From positions 39,231,001 to 39,295,000 of the forward strand of contig NC_083696.1 of assembly GCF_033118175.1 (NCBI RefSeq): a stretch of DNA of 64,000 bases. The letters are read 5' to 3'. Shown piece after piece: positions 1 through 12,334 of this stretch. The translations under genes were made by a program, and so were the position numbers. The notes beneath the pieces were generated by a model. That model worked only from the letters and a program-made list of their open reading frames with translations, searched no databases and was not told the origin of the DNA. The DNA comes from Dama dama (Eukaryota; Chordata; Mammalia; Artiodactyla; Cervidae). Each line of letters opens with the position of its first letter. Within the stretch, counting starts at the first letter, position 1.

Positions 1-2670
1 TAGTTCTAAATCCCTATACTCCTCTCTCTCTCATTCTCTCTCCCACTACCCACTTCACTGTTCTAGACCTCAAAGATGCCTTCTTTACTATTCCTTTACA
101 CCCAGACTCTCAAGACCTCTTTGCCTTTACCTGGACTGATCCAGACAATCATTGCTCTCCAAAAACTGACATGGACAGTCCTCCCAAAAGGCTTTCGTGA
201 TAGCCCTCATTTCTTTGGCCAAGCTCTAGCATCAGACCTAACCTCTCTTGACCTTACTCCAAGTACTGTCCTCCAATATGTGGACAATCTCCACCTTTGT
301 GGTCCTTCACTTACATACTCTCAACAACACACTATATACAACTCTTCAATTTTCTAGCTGATTGAGGCTATCGAGTATCTCCCACCAAGGTTCATCTCTC
401 TCTTCCTAAAGTCACCTCTCTTGGAGTCCTTTTAACACCAACAAAAAGATATATTACTACCAATAGAAAATCCCTTATATCCACCCTACCACTCTCTACA
501 TCAAAAAAGAGATCCAGTCCTTCTTGGGGTTAGCTGGATATCTATGCCTCTGGATTCCTAATTTCATCCTCTTGGCACCACCCCTATATCAAGCCACCCG
601 AGGAGCTCTTTCAGATCCTCTAGTGCTGAAGTCAAATATCCATTCAGCCTTTAACAACCTTAAGCAAGCCATTCTCTCAGCCCCAGCTCTAACTCTTCCT
701 GACCTTTCTCACTCCTTTATACTCTACACTGCTGAGAGACACAAAATTGCCCTAGGAGTTTTGGGACAAAATCAGGGCCTCTCCTTCACCCCCGTCACTT
801 ATCTGTCAAAGCACTTATATACCACAATTCAAGGCTGGCCAGCCTGCCTACATGTTCTGGCAGCAGCTGCACATCTGGCTCAGGAAAGTAAAAAACTTAC
901 TTTCAGAGCACCCATGGTCACTCATTCACCACATGACCTTAAGGACTTACTTTCTCACAAATCCATGACCCTTCTATCTCCTTCACGCATTCAGCTAATG
1001 TATGTCATCCTTCTTGAATCTCCCGAGTTTTCCTTTGAATGTTGTCCTACTCTCAACCTTGCCACACTTATCCCTAATTCTTCTGAGCCCCCCATCCACA
1101 CTTGCAAAGAGGCATTAGAAGACCTGATGACCCATTTCTCCCACATTTCCTCAATCCCTTTAAATAACCCTGACTTTACTTGGTATATTGATGGCAGCTC
1201 CTCTACAACATCAGAAGAAAAAAAGTACCTGGATATGCAATGGTCTCTGACACCGAAATTATTGAATCCCAACCTGTTGCCTTGGGAACCTCTTCCCAAA
1301 AGACGGAACTTATTGCACTAACTAGAGCCCTTACCCTTGCAGCTAACAAGAGAGCAAATACATACACTGACTCTAAACATACTTTCCATGTCATACACTC
1401 ATATGCTGCCATTTGGAAGGAATGAGGCCTCCTATCTACTAAAGGCTCTCCCATAACTAACACCCCGCTTATACTCCAACTTTTAAAAGCAGCTAACATG
1501 CCAGCTGAAGTAGGCATCATGCATTGCTGAGGTCACCATGTGGCCTCAGACTCCATTTCACAGGGCAACGATGCCTCAGACAGAGAAGCAAAACAAGCCT
1601 CCCTAGGATCATCAGCTCAACAACTTATAGTAATCCCCAACATGAAGCCCCTTTACCTCCCTGAAGAAAAAACACAGTTATTACAAGAGGGAGCCCAACC
1701 ATAAGGAGACTGGTTACAAAAACAGGGCTGCTATATCCTTCCTCAATCTCAGGCCACACAGATTCTTTCAGACATTCATCCGGCCCTACACGTAGGCACT
1801 AAACTTCTTTATCATCTCCTAAGACCTCTTATCACCTATCCTAACCTCCTTTCACTCCTACAACAAATCAGTCACTCTTCCATTTTCTGTTCCTCAGTCT
1901 CACCACAGGGAGTCCTAAAGCCTATTCCCTCATTCCCAACACATCAGGCTCAAGGACACAACCCAGGAGAGGACTGGCAAGTTGACTTCATTCACCTGTC
2001 TTCAACACGAAAAATAAAAAACTCGTGCTTACTCTAGTAGACACTTTTTCAGGGTGGATTGAGGCTTTTGCTACGAGATCAGAAACTGCCTCAGAGGTAA
2101 CAGTTTCTCATAGGAGAAATCATCCCTCGCTTTGGCCTCCCACTCTCTCTCCAATCCGATAACGGGCCAACTTTTATCTCCCAGATCCCTCAACAGGCAG
2201 CCCAATCCCTTGGCATAACCTGGAAATTACATATTCCTTACCGACCCCAAACTCTCTCTAGAACTACAAAGGGCATGGACTGAACTCCTTCCCACTGCTT
2301 TGGCTTGCATTAGGGCTACTCCACAGGCCCCGTCTTTGCTCAGTCCTTCTGAGCTCATGTATGGATGCTCTTTTCTCTTAGGTCAGTTCCCTACTGCCAG
2401 CCCCTTGCTGGGAGATTATCTTCCCACCCTTAGTCTTATTAGACACCTCTTGAGAGAACATGCAGATCACTCTCTCCCAAAGCCTCACCAAAGAATTCAG
2501 CTGACTTAACACTCATACCCGGGGATCAAGTGCTGCTTAAAACCTTACACCATAAAGGTCTCCAGCCTCAATGGACTGGTCCGTTTGAGGTCATTCTAAC
2601 CACACCAACAGCTGCTAAACTAGCACGTCATTCCTCTTGATTTCATATCTCTAGATTAAAGCAGGCCCCC
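1..2670 (+). pseudogene. pol: ERV pol remnant: RT, RNase H, integrase
   Basis: RT motif A region (V-L-D-L-K-D) is near 60-80. The catalytic YxDD box at 277-288 reads YVDN, a lost aspartate. RNase H first Asp is at 1190-1192 (YIDGSS). Integrase catalytic-core Asp residues are seen in DWQVDF (1972-1989) and SDNGPTF (Asp at 2158-2160). A C-terminal GPFEV block lies near 2581. Frame changes and stops occur throughout, for example after 357, 1423, 1528 and 1702. Non-functional. Confidence 0.88.
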
Positions 2671-2799
2671 GGAGACGCTCCATCTCTGCCAAGAAACATT
2701 TCCCACTCAGACGCTTCTTGCTACACCAGCACTGTTCTGGGACCCACCAGGCTTCAACTGGATCAAATTCCAGAAGAAACAGAACAGTCAAAAACAAAT

Positions 2800-4720
2800 A
2801 TTGACAAGTAAAGCAAAACAGACATATTCGTTACTAATTGGACTGGGATTTCCCCTACTTACCCTATTCACAATAGGACTTTACTCTGGGTCTCCCAGTG
2901 AGAGAACTATCATTCAAAAACTTTCCCTCTGTTTTACCTACTTCTCCATAGTTCTTGTTTTTTCTGGTGTGGCCCTCCTCTTACTGTGATAAGCCTAGAT
3001 GAATTCATTATCCACTTTCCTTCACATAGTAACACAAGCCCTTACCTTTACTGGAAATACTGTTACTGATCTCCCCTTACTCCTTAACTTTATAACCAAT
3101 TTTTGGCTCCAGGGAGATTTCATAGCGTTCACATCAACCCAAATTGATTTCTACACCTGGATTCTTATTTTTATCATTTTCTCCCCTTAGACATGAGACG
3201 TCAATCATGATTTTACCCTCACTCTGTCTTGTTTTACAGTCCAAACTTCACATTAATACCCTACCTATAACTCACTCTGCCCCACACCTTCCCTTTCTAT
3301 TCAGAACTCTAAATCTGACCCATCATTTATCAATACCTCAAACCCGACCCTGACCAGTGATTGTTGGATTTGCTTATCCATCTCCTCATCCAGAGGATTG
3401 GCATTCCCCATTTCCACAGATAAATGAACTCACATAAACACTTCTCTTTATCACACATATAGAAGAAAATCTCTCTTCTTATCATACATATGTTATTTAT
3501 ATTCAATTGATCAAATTCACAATTCCGACAAGATTCAGACCTCCCTCCTTACAGATCTCACTTCTGCTCATAAAGGACCAACTATAGGAGGACCCACCAC
3601 CTCTGATGTTCGTCTACAACAGGCTCCTTTCTGTTTTTCCAGACAAAACTCTATAAACAATTCTTACCCCCAACTAGGAGCTATGCCACCTCACCTCTAT
3701 AATCACACTTCACTTCTCTCCTTCCCTTCGGGCCTATCTGTCTATCATGTCTTAGGAGCTGCAGGACATCCTCTTACTTTCTCGGGGAGACTCCCTTCTG
3801 CATATGTTATAAATACTCCTCTTGTAGGGGCTACACTGGCGAGTTCACTGTCAGTTTCAGAGACTACCAACAGGTTCCCAGAAAGACCCCTATTTGCTAT
3901 TGATTTCAGCTGTTGTCTTCTTACCCCTGGAATATTTTTCTTATATGGAACCACTACTTGTTTATGTCTTCCCACTAACTGCACAGGAACATGTACCTTG
4001 GTACCTCTGGCCCCAGATATTTCTATTGCTCCTAACAGTCAGACCCTTCCTATCCACTAACATAACTGACCCAGATGCGCAATTCAATTCATTCCTCTAT
4101 TAATCAGTTTAGAAATAGCAGCTGGGATTGGGACAGGGACCGCAGGACTCACAACCTCTTTAAACTACTATCAAAGCCTTTCTAAAGACCTCACTCACAG
4201 CCTAGAAGAAATAGCTGACAGCCTTATCACTATCAAAAACCAGCTAGATTGCTTGGCAGCTGTGGTCCTCCAAAACAAGAGAGGTTTAGACCTCCTCACA
4301 GCAGAAAAAGGAGGCCTATGCCTATTTTTGGAGGAAGCCTCCTGTTTCTAGGCCAATAAATCAGACGTTGTAAAGGAAGCAGCAAGAAATCTGACAAACA
4401 GGGCCTCGAGAATACGTCAACACGTCAGTAATTCATGGGAAAGCTGGCTAAGCAATTGGAATTGGATGCCCTGGGTCCTACCTCTTCTCCGCCCTCTCCT
4501 TCTGTTACACTTATTCTAACTTTCAGCCCATGTTTAGCGTGTCTTTTTTCAAAATTTCTTCAGGACCGCTTACAAGCCTTCACCAACCGAACTATCCACA
4601 AGCTAACTCAGATTATCAAAAACTTCAACCCCACACAAATCCCCAGCCTTTTCTTATGTCACCCCCACGACATCCCTGTACAGTAGGAAGCAGTTACAGA
4701 AGATTGACCTTAGGCCCTTA
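2800..4720 (+). pseudogene. env: ERV env remnant (surface and transmembrane)
   Basis: The surface part (about 2800-4070) survives as several short open stretches in different frames. The transmembrane part is clearer: a hydrophobic fusion-peptide-like segment at about 4088-4160, a heptad region, the conserved gamma-type TM core at about 4250-4350 where the CX6CC signature has become CX6SC, an in-frame stop just after it (4351), and a membrane-spanning Leu-rich stretch at about 4474-4520. Clearly inactive. Confidence 0.8.
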
Positions 4721-4992
4721 TCCTAAATCAAAAAGGCTGGGTTCACATGATAGGGTTCACATGGGGCTTCATTGATAAGCTGGCTCATTATGTCAACCTC
4801 ACAAACAAATAATAAAATCACAGTGATCCGTGAGACTGACCAAATTGCCCAAATGGCATGCTCTTTTCTCACTGGTGTCTATCTTCTCAAAGCTGCGAGA
4901 CCACCAGATTGCAGACCTCCAGCTATGTGAGTATCCCTTCAGAGAATTTTTCATTGGTGGGGTTTAAGAAAGACCCTGACAGAAAGGGAGGA

Positions 4993-5100
4993 TGCTGGTT
5001 CTCCTTAAGGGGCAGTCACCCTCTCTTTTCTCTCTAATAAATTTCCCTTTTCTGGCCTGACTGCTGGGCTTGCTCTCTTTTTCTCTGCACTCACCTTACA
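4993..5100 (+). mobile_element. ERV 3' LTR remnant with AATAAA
   Basis: Follows a purine-rich tract. Begins TGCTGG, has AATAAA at 5036-5041, then a C/T-rich R-U5-like tail ending CA near 5100. About 110 bp is far shorter than usual, so most of U3 is missing or unrecognisable. Confidence 0.5.
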
Positions 5101-5139
5101 CACCCTAGCTTTGAAAACTTCAGTCCACAGAAAAATATA

Positions 5140-5605
5140 ACTCTTTTATTCATAATTGTCAAAACTCGGAAATAACCAAGTTGTTCTTTAGTAGGTAAAT
5201 GGATAAATACACTGTGGTTTCCATCCAGACAATGGAATACTATTCAGGGCTAAAAAAAAAACAAAAAAACAAACAAACAAAAAAAAGATATCAAGCATGA
5301 AAAGACAGGAAAATACCTTAAATACACATTACTACTGAAAGAGTGTAAGAAACCAATTTGCAAAAGTTACATACTATATGAGTCTAACTATATATATGAC
5401 ATTTGTAGTGAAAGAAAGCAGATCAGTGATTGCCTGGAACCTGGGGGAGAGGAGGCTTGGGGTTGACTGGAATATGGGCATAAAGAATGGGGAATGGAAA
5501 AGCTCTGTATCTTGATTGTGATGACATTTGTCAAAATTCATTGAAATAGATCCTTAAAGTAAGTACATTTTATTGTATGCAAATTGTACCTCTATAAAAT
5601 TGTAT
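5140..5605 (+). mobile_element. Old L1 3' end fragment
   Basis: Contains the L1-typical CAATGGAATACTATTCAG run and the downstream L1 3'-UTR-like text with an A-rich internal stretch at 5250-5288. Diverged, so an ancient L1M-type copy. Confidence 0.75.
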
Positions 5606-6171
5606 GAAAATACAAAGAGGACAAATGTACAAAGGGAACTAGAAACTAGAGAAGGGTGCTGTCTATCCGCTCAAAGAATGGGTAGATGTTTGCAAATATT
5701 TGTCCATCTAGTGGTCACTAAGTCACTCATCACCAAATCCTCAGGAAAATATAGGGGAAACCCAGAGACACCACTTGGGTTGCTTACATGTTTCAACACT
5801 TAATGTTACCTACTTTATACTGGGATTTCAATGACCAGAAAAAAATCACCTGTTATTTGCTCATTTTCTTCTAGAAGTTTTCATGTTCTAGCACTATTTA
5901 GCTGTTTTCAATGGAAGAGACCAGTAAGGGACTAGGGAGTATATTCTTTGTTTCTGACAGCAGGTGTCAGGATTGCCTAATAAAAGAGAAGCATATTCAA
6001 AGTTTTTTTATTTTTATTTTTTAATGCAAAAGAGAAAGGCACTAATCACCTTGATGTATGACTTTAAAATACATGCAGCTAGTATCATTAACACATTGTG
6101 AAATTTGACATGAGTACATTGCCCTCAGTGGCAAGTAACATGCTGGTAAGCTATAGCATTGATTTAACAGC
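5606..6171. other. Unassigned intergenic DNA
   Basis: No gene or clear repeat recognised. Only short chance open frames and an A/T-rich stretch near 6005-6025. Confidence 0.5.
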
Positions 6172-6365
6172 AATTGTTAGAATCTGCCTGCCAAAGCAGG
6201 AGCCACAGGAGACACAGGTTCGATCCCTGGGTTCGGGAGATCCTCTGGAGGAGGAAATGGCAACCCACTCCAGTATTATTGCCTGGAGAATCCCACTGAC
6301 AAGGGAGCCTGGCAGGCTACAGTCCATAGGGTTGCAAAGAGTCAGACACAACTGAAGCTACTTAG
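6172..6365 (+). mobile_element. Bov-tA SINE
   Basis: tRNA-like head with box-B-type GGTTCGATCCCTGGG, followed by the BovB-tail-related core ATGGCAACCCACTCCAGTAT and a GAGTCAGACACAACTGA end. Head slightly truncated. Confidence 0.88.
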
Positions 6366-6805
6366 TACGCAAGAAGGACATAAATAATTCTCTCTGCTGT
6401 CTGAAAAAGGAGCCTGCGGCAGGTGCCTGCTGTTTTTTTTCCTTGGCCTACAGTAGGAACGCAATAAGCAGAGGAAAGTAAACTAGCTAGCAATCTGCTC
6501 ACAATGACAGTCCCAAGCCTGCAACAGACTTTGACAAACTTTATCTTCCAGTGTTTAGCGGGAGCTTTTATTTTTCTTTGCTCACTTTCTTGGAGAACTC
6601 TTTACTATTGAATACTACTTGTTTGCATTTCTCTTTTGTTAAAAAAGTAAATTAGGCCCTAATTTTTCTTGTAGCTGAGTTGTGAGAAATATCCTAGCAT
6701 ATTCCAGACATGAGTCCATCTTCCTCAAACTTACTATTTCTTCTGTTTATTTATGAACGGAAAAATAATTGCCCTAAAAAATCAAATATCAAATGCACAC
6801 TGAAC

Positions 6806-7016
6806 ATGTGCATGCTCAGTTTACCCAACTCTTTGTGACCCCATGGACTGTAGCCCACCAGGCTCCCTTGTCCATGTGATTCTCCAGGCAAGAAAACTGG
6901 AGTGGGTTGCCATTTCCTTTGCAAGGGGATGTTCCTGACCCAGGGATCAAACCCAAGCTCCTGTATTGGCAGGCACTGCCAATTGGCATTCTTTACCACT
7001 AAGCCACCTGGGGCCT
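6806..7016 (-). mobile_element. Bov-tA SINE
   Basis: Reverse-complement Bov-tA: CTTTGTGACCCCATGGACTG at the left, GCCACCTGGGGCC at the right. A short internal duplication lies around the GGCA-GGCACTGCC segment. Confidence 0.88.
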
Positions 7017-7892
7017 ATAACCCAATTTAAAAAATAAATAAGTAAAGTTCAAACCAAAAGTTGAACCAAGATAACCAGCTTCTTCATTCAACAGTTAACG
7101 AGAGAGCAGTTTGTTCTATTGAACTAAACAGTAAAACTTGGCCAGGGAGGCAGGTTTCAATCCCACCCAGTGGATCAACTTTGTTAAGATGACTTGAAGG
7201 AAATGCAGATTGGACCGGTAATTGAGGCTGCAGGAAGGCCTTAATTCAGGGACAGATGCTAATTGTGGAAGTAGGTTTCTTCTCTCTGCCATTGTAGCAA
7301 GGTCACGTATGCTTCACAAGCACACGCAGGGTCTGCAGTAAAGGCATTGTCTCAGGATCATGGAAGCGCTGAGGATTTCCTAGGTTAACAGTGGATTTCT
7401 ACATAGGCTCTGCTGCTATACATATTTTGGCCACACGAGAGCGCACAAAGTCCTAAGTGCTGTCCACAACTTTGCAAGCAGGCTTTGAGTCCACCGCCCT
7501 GCCTGGGTCCCTCTAAGCTTCCAGACTTCAAATTAAAGTCCACTCGCCCTTCTCGCAAAGTCTTCTTCTTCTTCTTTTTTTTTTTTTCCCTCAGATGCAG
7601 GAGAAAAGTAGAATAGACGGAGATGCAAGAACAGGAAAAGGCAGGAAATCCTTGCTAGGGGAGGTCCTGCCAATCACCTTTCCCTGGAGAGCCCCGCCCA
7701 CTCTGCTCTGTGAGGCCTAAGCCAGGCTGAGCAGATCTGCCATCTGTTCCCTGTTACTGGAAGCCCGGACCTTGTCCAGAGCATTCCTGAAAGAGAGTGT
7801 CCTGCAGGGCAGTAAGCGGCTTTCCTGGAAACTTACAGGGAGAAGCCTCGCGGATAGTTCTTAGACGGGATGTTTAGCGATGAGTAAATTCC
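7017..7892. other. Unassigned, relatively GC-rich intergenic DNA
   Basis: No gene seen. Contains a T-tract (7574-7588), a GC box (GCCCCGCCC at 7691-7699) and several CpGs. Could be regulatory or an old unrecognised repeat; nothing here is decisive. Confidence 0.4.
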
Positions 7893-9203
7893 CTGGCAAT
7901 CCAAAGAATGCTCAAACTACCGCACAATTGCACTCATCTCACACGCTAGTAAAGTAATGCTCAAAATTCTCCAACTCAGGATTCAGCAATACATGAACCG
8001 AGAACTTCCAGATGTTCAAGCTGGATTTAGAAAAGGCAGAGGAACCAGAGATCAAATTGCCAACATCCGCTGGTTCATCGAAAAAGCAAGAGAGTTCCAG
8101 AAAAACATCTAGTTCTGCTTTATTGACTACACCAAATCCTTCGACTGTGTGGATCACAATAAACTGTGGAAAATTCTTAAAGAGATGGGAATCCCAGACC
8201 ACCTGACCTGCCTCTTGAGAAACCTATATGCAGGTCAGGAAGCAACAGTTAGAACTGGACATGGAACAACAGATTGGTTCCAAATAGGAAAAGGAGTATG
8301 TCAAGGCTGTATATTGTCACCCTGCTTATTAAACTTATATGCAGAGTACATCACGAGAAACGCTGGGCTGGATGAAGCACAAGCTGGAATCAAGATTGCT
8401 GAGAGAAATATCAATAACCTCAGATATGCAGATGACACCATCCTCATGGCAGAAAGTGAAGAGGAACTAAAAAGCCTCTTGATGAAAGTGAAAGAGGAGA
8501 GTGAAAAAGTTGACTTAAAGCTCAACATTCAGAAAACTAAGATCATGGCATCTGGTCCTATCACTTCATGGCAAATAGATGGGGAAACAGTGGAAACAGT
8601 GACAGACTTTATTTTTGGGGGCTCCAAAATCACTGCAGATGGTGATTACAGCCAAGAAATTAGAAGACGCTTACTCCTCGAAAGGAAAGTTATGACCAAC
8701 CTAGATAGCATATCAAAAAGCAGGGACATTACTTTGCCAACAAAGGTCTGTCTAGTCAAGGCTATGGTTTATCCAGTGGTCATGTATGATGTGAGAGTTG
8801 AACTGTGAAGAAAGCTGAGCGCTGAAGAATTGATGCTTTTGAACTGTGGTGTTGAAGACTCTTGAGAGTCCCTTGGACTGCAAGGAGATCCAATCAGTCC
8901 ATCCTAAAGGAGATCAGTCCTGGGTGTTCATTGGAAGGACTGATGCTGAAGCTGAAACTCCAGTACTTCGGCCACCTCATGCAAAGAGTTGACTCATTGG
9001 AAAAGACCCTGATGCTGGGAGGGGTTAGGGGCAGGAGGAGAAGGGGGTGACAGAGGGTGAGATGCCTGGATGGCATCACTGACTTGATGGACATGAGTTC
9101 GAGTAAACTCTGGGAGTTGGTGATGGACAGGGAGGCCTGGTGTGCTATGATTCATGGGGTTGCAAAGAGTCGGACACGACCGAGTGACTGAACTGAACTA
9201 AAC
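7893..9203 (+). mobile_element. BovB LINE, 5'-truncated copy 1
   Basis: RTE-type reverse transcriptase text with VDHNKLWKILKEMGIPDHL and the catalytic YADD box near 8424. Ends in the BovB terminal GACTGAACTGAAC tail. Carries stops such as TAG at 8110 and the end of frame near 8806. A retroposon fragment, not a gene. Confidence 0.95.
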
Positions 9204-9205
9204 TG

Positions 9206-9412
9206 AAGTTCCCTGATGGCTCAGAGGGTAAAGTGTCTGTCTGCAATGCAGGAGACTTGGGTTCGATCCCTGGGTGGGGAAGATCCTCTGGAGAAGGAAA
9301 TGGCAACCCACTCCAGTATTCTTGCTTGGAGAATCCCATGGATAGAGGAGCCTGGTAGGCTATAGTCCACCGGGTCGCAAAAAGTCAGACATGACTGACC
9401 GACTTCACTTAG
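9206..9412 (+). mobile_element. Bov-tA SINE between two BovB copies
   Basis: Full Bov-tA: GTTCCCTGATGGCTCAG head, GGTTCGATCCCTGGG box B, ATGGCAACCCACTCCAGTAT core, GTCAGACATGACTGA end. Confidence 0.92.
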
Positions 9413-9436
9413 TTAGTACCTTAGGAAGGATCAGAA

Positions 9437-10833
9437 TTCCAGCAAATTTGGAAAACTCAGCAATGGCCATAGGACTGGAAAAGGTCAGTTTTCATTCTAA
9501 TCCCAAAGAAAGGCAATGCCAAAGAATGCTCAAACTACCACACAATTGCACTTATCTCACAAGCTAGTAAAGTAATGCTCAAAATTCTCCAAGCCAGGCT
9601 TCCACAGTATGTGAACCATGAACTTCCAGATGTTCAAGCTGGATTTAGAAAAGGCAGAGGAACCAGAGATCGAATTGCCAACATCTGCTAGATCATTGAA
9701 AGAGAAAGAAAGTTCCAGAAAAACATCTATTTCTGCTTTATTGACTATGCCAAAGCCTTTGACTATGTGGATCACAATAAACTGTGGAAAATTCTGAAAG
9801 AGATGGGAATCCCAGACCACCTGACCTGCCTCTTGAGAAACCTATATGCAGGTCAGGAAGCAACAGTTAGAACTGGTCATGAAACAATAGACTGGTTCCA
9901 TATAGGAAAAGGAGTACGTCAAAGCTATATATTGTCACCCTGCTTATTTAACTTATATGCAGAGTGCATCATGAGAAATACTGGGCTGGATGAAGCACAA
10001 GCTGGAATCAAGATTGCCAGGAGCAATATCAATAACCTCAGATATGCAGATGACACCACCTTTATGGCAGAAAGTGAAGAAAAACTAAAGAGCCTTTTGA
10101 TGAAAGTGAAAGAGGAGAGTGAAAAAGTTGGCTTAAAACTCAAAATTCAGAAAACTAAGATCATGCATCTGTTCCCATCACTTCATGGCAAATAGATGGG
10201 GAAACAGTGGAAACAGTGACAGACTTTATTTTTGGGGGGGCTCCAAAATCACTGCAGATGGTGACTGCAGCCATGAAATTAAAAGATGCTTGCTCCTTGG
10301 AAAGAAAGTTATGACCAACCTAGATAGCATATCAAAAAGCAGAGACATTACTTTACCAACAAAGGTCTATCTAGTCAAAGCTATGGTTTTTCCAGTAGTC
10401 ATGTATGTATGTGAGAGTTGACTATAAAGAAAGCTGAATGCCAAAGAATTGAAGCTTTTGAACTGTGGTGTTGGATAAGACTCTTGAGAGTCCCTTGGAC
10501 TGCAAGGAGATCAAACCAGTCCAACCTAAAGGAAATCAGTCCTGACTATTCATTAGAAAGACTGATGCTGAAGTTGAAACTCCAATACTTTGGCCACGTG
10601 ATGTGAAGAACTGACTCATTTGAAAAGACCCTCATGCTGGGAAAGATCAAAGGCAGGAGGAGAAGCAGACAACAGAGGATGAGACGGTTGGATGGTTGGA
10701 TGGCATCACCGACTCAATGGACATAAGTTTGAGTAAACTCTGGAAGTTGGTGATGAACAGGGAGGCCTGGCATGTTGTGGTCCATGGGGTCGCAGAGTCG
10801 GACACGACTGAGTGACTGAACTGAACTGAACTG
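9437..10833 (+). mobile_element. BovB LINE, 5'-truncated copy 2 with target-site duplication
   Basis: Same RT region as copy 1, starting about 90 bases further upstream in the element. YADD is present near 10044. Ends GAACTGAACTGAACTG. Flanked by an 11-bp direct repeat AAGGATCAGAA at 9426-9436 and 10834-10844. A frameshift near 10170 splits the frame. Confidence 0.95.
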
Positions 10834-10997
10834 AAGGATCAGAAATTGAGGAAGAAACATTAATAGGTAATAACTTAAATAAGTTATTAACTTATTTATT
10901 ATAAATTTATAACTTAATAAAAAAATGAAATCCCTCCTGGTGAAATAAAGTGGAGGAAGAAGGGGAATGGGAAAAGTACAGAAGATTTATAATCCTG

Positions 10998-11175
10998 GGA
11001 CTTCCCTGGAGCTTCAGTGGTTAAGACTGCCTACCAACGCAGGGGATGCAGCTTCCATCTCTGGTCAGGGAGCTAAGATCCTGCATGATTCAGTGACTAA
11101 GAAAATAAGCCATGAAACAGAAGTAATATTGTAACAAATTCAATAAAAACTTTGTAAATGGTCCACATCAAAAAA
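10998..11175 (+). mobile_element. CHR-type tRNA-derived SINE
   Basis: GGGACTTCCCTGGAGCTTCA head, GGTCAGGGAGCTAAGATCC middle and an A-rich end: the cetartiodactyl CHR pattern. Confidence 0.8.
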
Positions 11176-11939
11176 TCATTTTTAAAAAAATGTAGTCCTT
11201 TGGGCTGGTGTTTGTCAAAAGAACAGTACCACACTGTGGGAAAACAGCTATGTATGTTTGCTTTTTATAGAGCTATTTATTTCTTCCCATTATTAAGATT
11301 GTAGTAAAGTGTTTTGTTTTGTTTCTTTCAAAAAGAAGTTTTGTTAGCTCTACTAAGGGAAACTCAAGGAAGAAGGTATTATTTTTCATTATTTAAGGTT
11401 GTAACAGGGGATGAATACCTATGTCAGGAATTTTCATGGAGCATCAAGAGAAGGAAAATGAATGAGTACAGCCCAGGAGGGCAGTTGAGGCTCCAGCTAT
11501 TGGAAGAAGTTATGCATGTTTCCTATATGATGGATCCAATTCCTTATAAGCAGTCTCTATAAAGCTGAACTAACCATGTAAAATTCTAATTTGATTCCAC
11601 AGTACTGACCTTTCAAACCTTGATTCTCCCTCTCGGTGTCCTCTTATCTGTCCCTTGATCCTAATTTCTCACTGCTTTCTTAAATCCCATGGACATTATT
11701 CTCTCTGAGAAAACAGCACTCTTTTTTTTTTTTTTTTTTTTTTACCTCCAAGATGGGTATGGGAAGACTCTCTCCCTTTTACAGGTTTATCTTTCTTTGA
11801 TTATTGCCTTTTCTCTAGGAACTTACCAAAATCCTGATTAGTTTGATTTCAGATATTCAAAGTTCTGTCCATTTTAGCCTGTCCGTAGGTGGTGGTAAGC
11901 TTGGGGATGAGCAAAGCTGAATAGATGTGAGTGAAGTGA
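11176..11939. other. Unassigned intergenic DNA with T-tract
   Basis: No gene or clear element. A pure T run of more than 20 lies around 11721-11743. Confidence 0.5.
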
Positions 11940-12140
11940 AGCTGCTCAATCATGTGTGACAATTTGAGATCCCATGTACTATAGTCTACCAGGCTCCTCT
12001 GCCCATGGAATTTTCCAGGCAGGAGTATTGGAGTGGGTTGCCATTTCCTTCTCTAGGGGATCTTTGTGACCTGGGGATCGAACCCAGGTCTCCTGCATTG
12101 CAGGCAGATGCTTTACTCTCTGAGCCACCAGGGAAGCCCA
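11940..12140 (-). mobile_element. Bov-tA SINE
   Basis: Reverse-complement Bov-tA: the core, GGGATCGAACCCAGGTCTCC box B complement, and GAGCCACCAGGGAAGCCC end. Confidence 0.93.
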
Positions 12141-12334
12141 TAGATGTGAGTAGTGTTCTATGTTTCTGATATTTTGATGCTGGATGGTCAAAATGAAGAA
12201 TGATTTTTGCAGTCATCTGGAACAGACTGGTAGACACTGAGAAAGGGTATTTTCTGATACATCCATTGAGGACAGTAGATTTCTTTCCATTCTGTTCTCC
12301 CTGACCCTTGCCTTTTCCTTCTGGTGAGCTTTTT

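Larger units (their letters stand above)
1..5100 (+). mobile_element. Decayed class I (gammaretrovirus-like) endogenous retrovirus, pol-env-LTR remnant
   Basis: The window opens inside pol. Recognisable in order are reverse transcriptase, RNase H, integrase, env surface and transmembrane parts, a purine-rich stretch (4981-4992) and a short LTR-like end with AATAAA. All reading frames are broken by stops and shifts, so no retroviral protein can be made. Oriented opposite to ADAMDEC1. The class I assignment comes from the RT/RNase H layout and the gamma-type env TM region. gag and the 5' LTR lie outside the window. Confidence 0.9.

Noticed and set aside
6172..6365. tRNA-like box A/B sequences in this and other SINEs
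   Set aside because: They belong to tRNA-derived SINE heads. No cloverleaf with an acceptor stem and anticodon is intact, so no tRNA gene is called.
8149..8808. 219-codon RT open frame
   Set aside because: Part of a 5'-truncated BovB retroposon, so annotated as a mobile element and not as a host gene.
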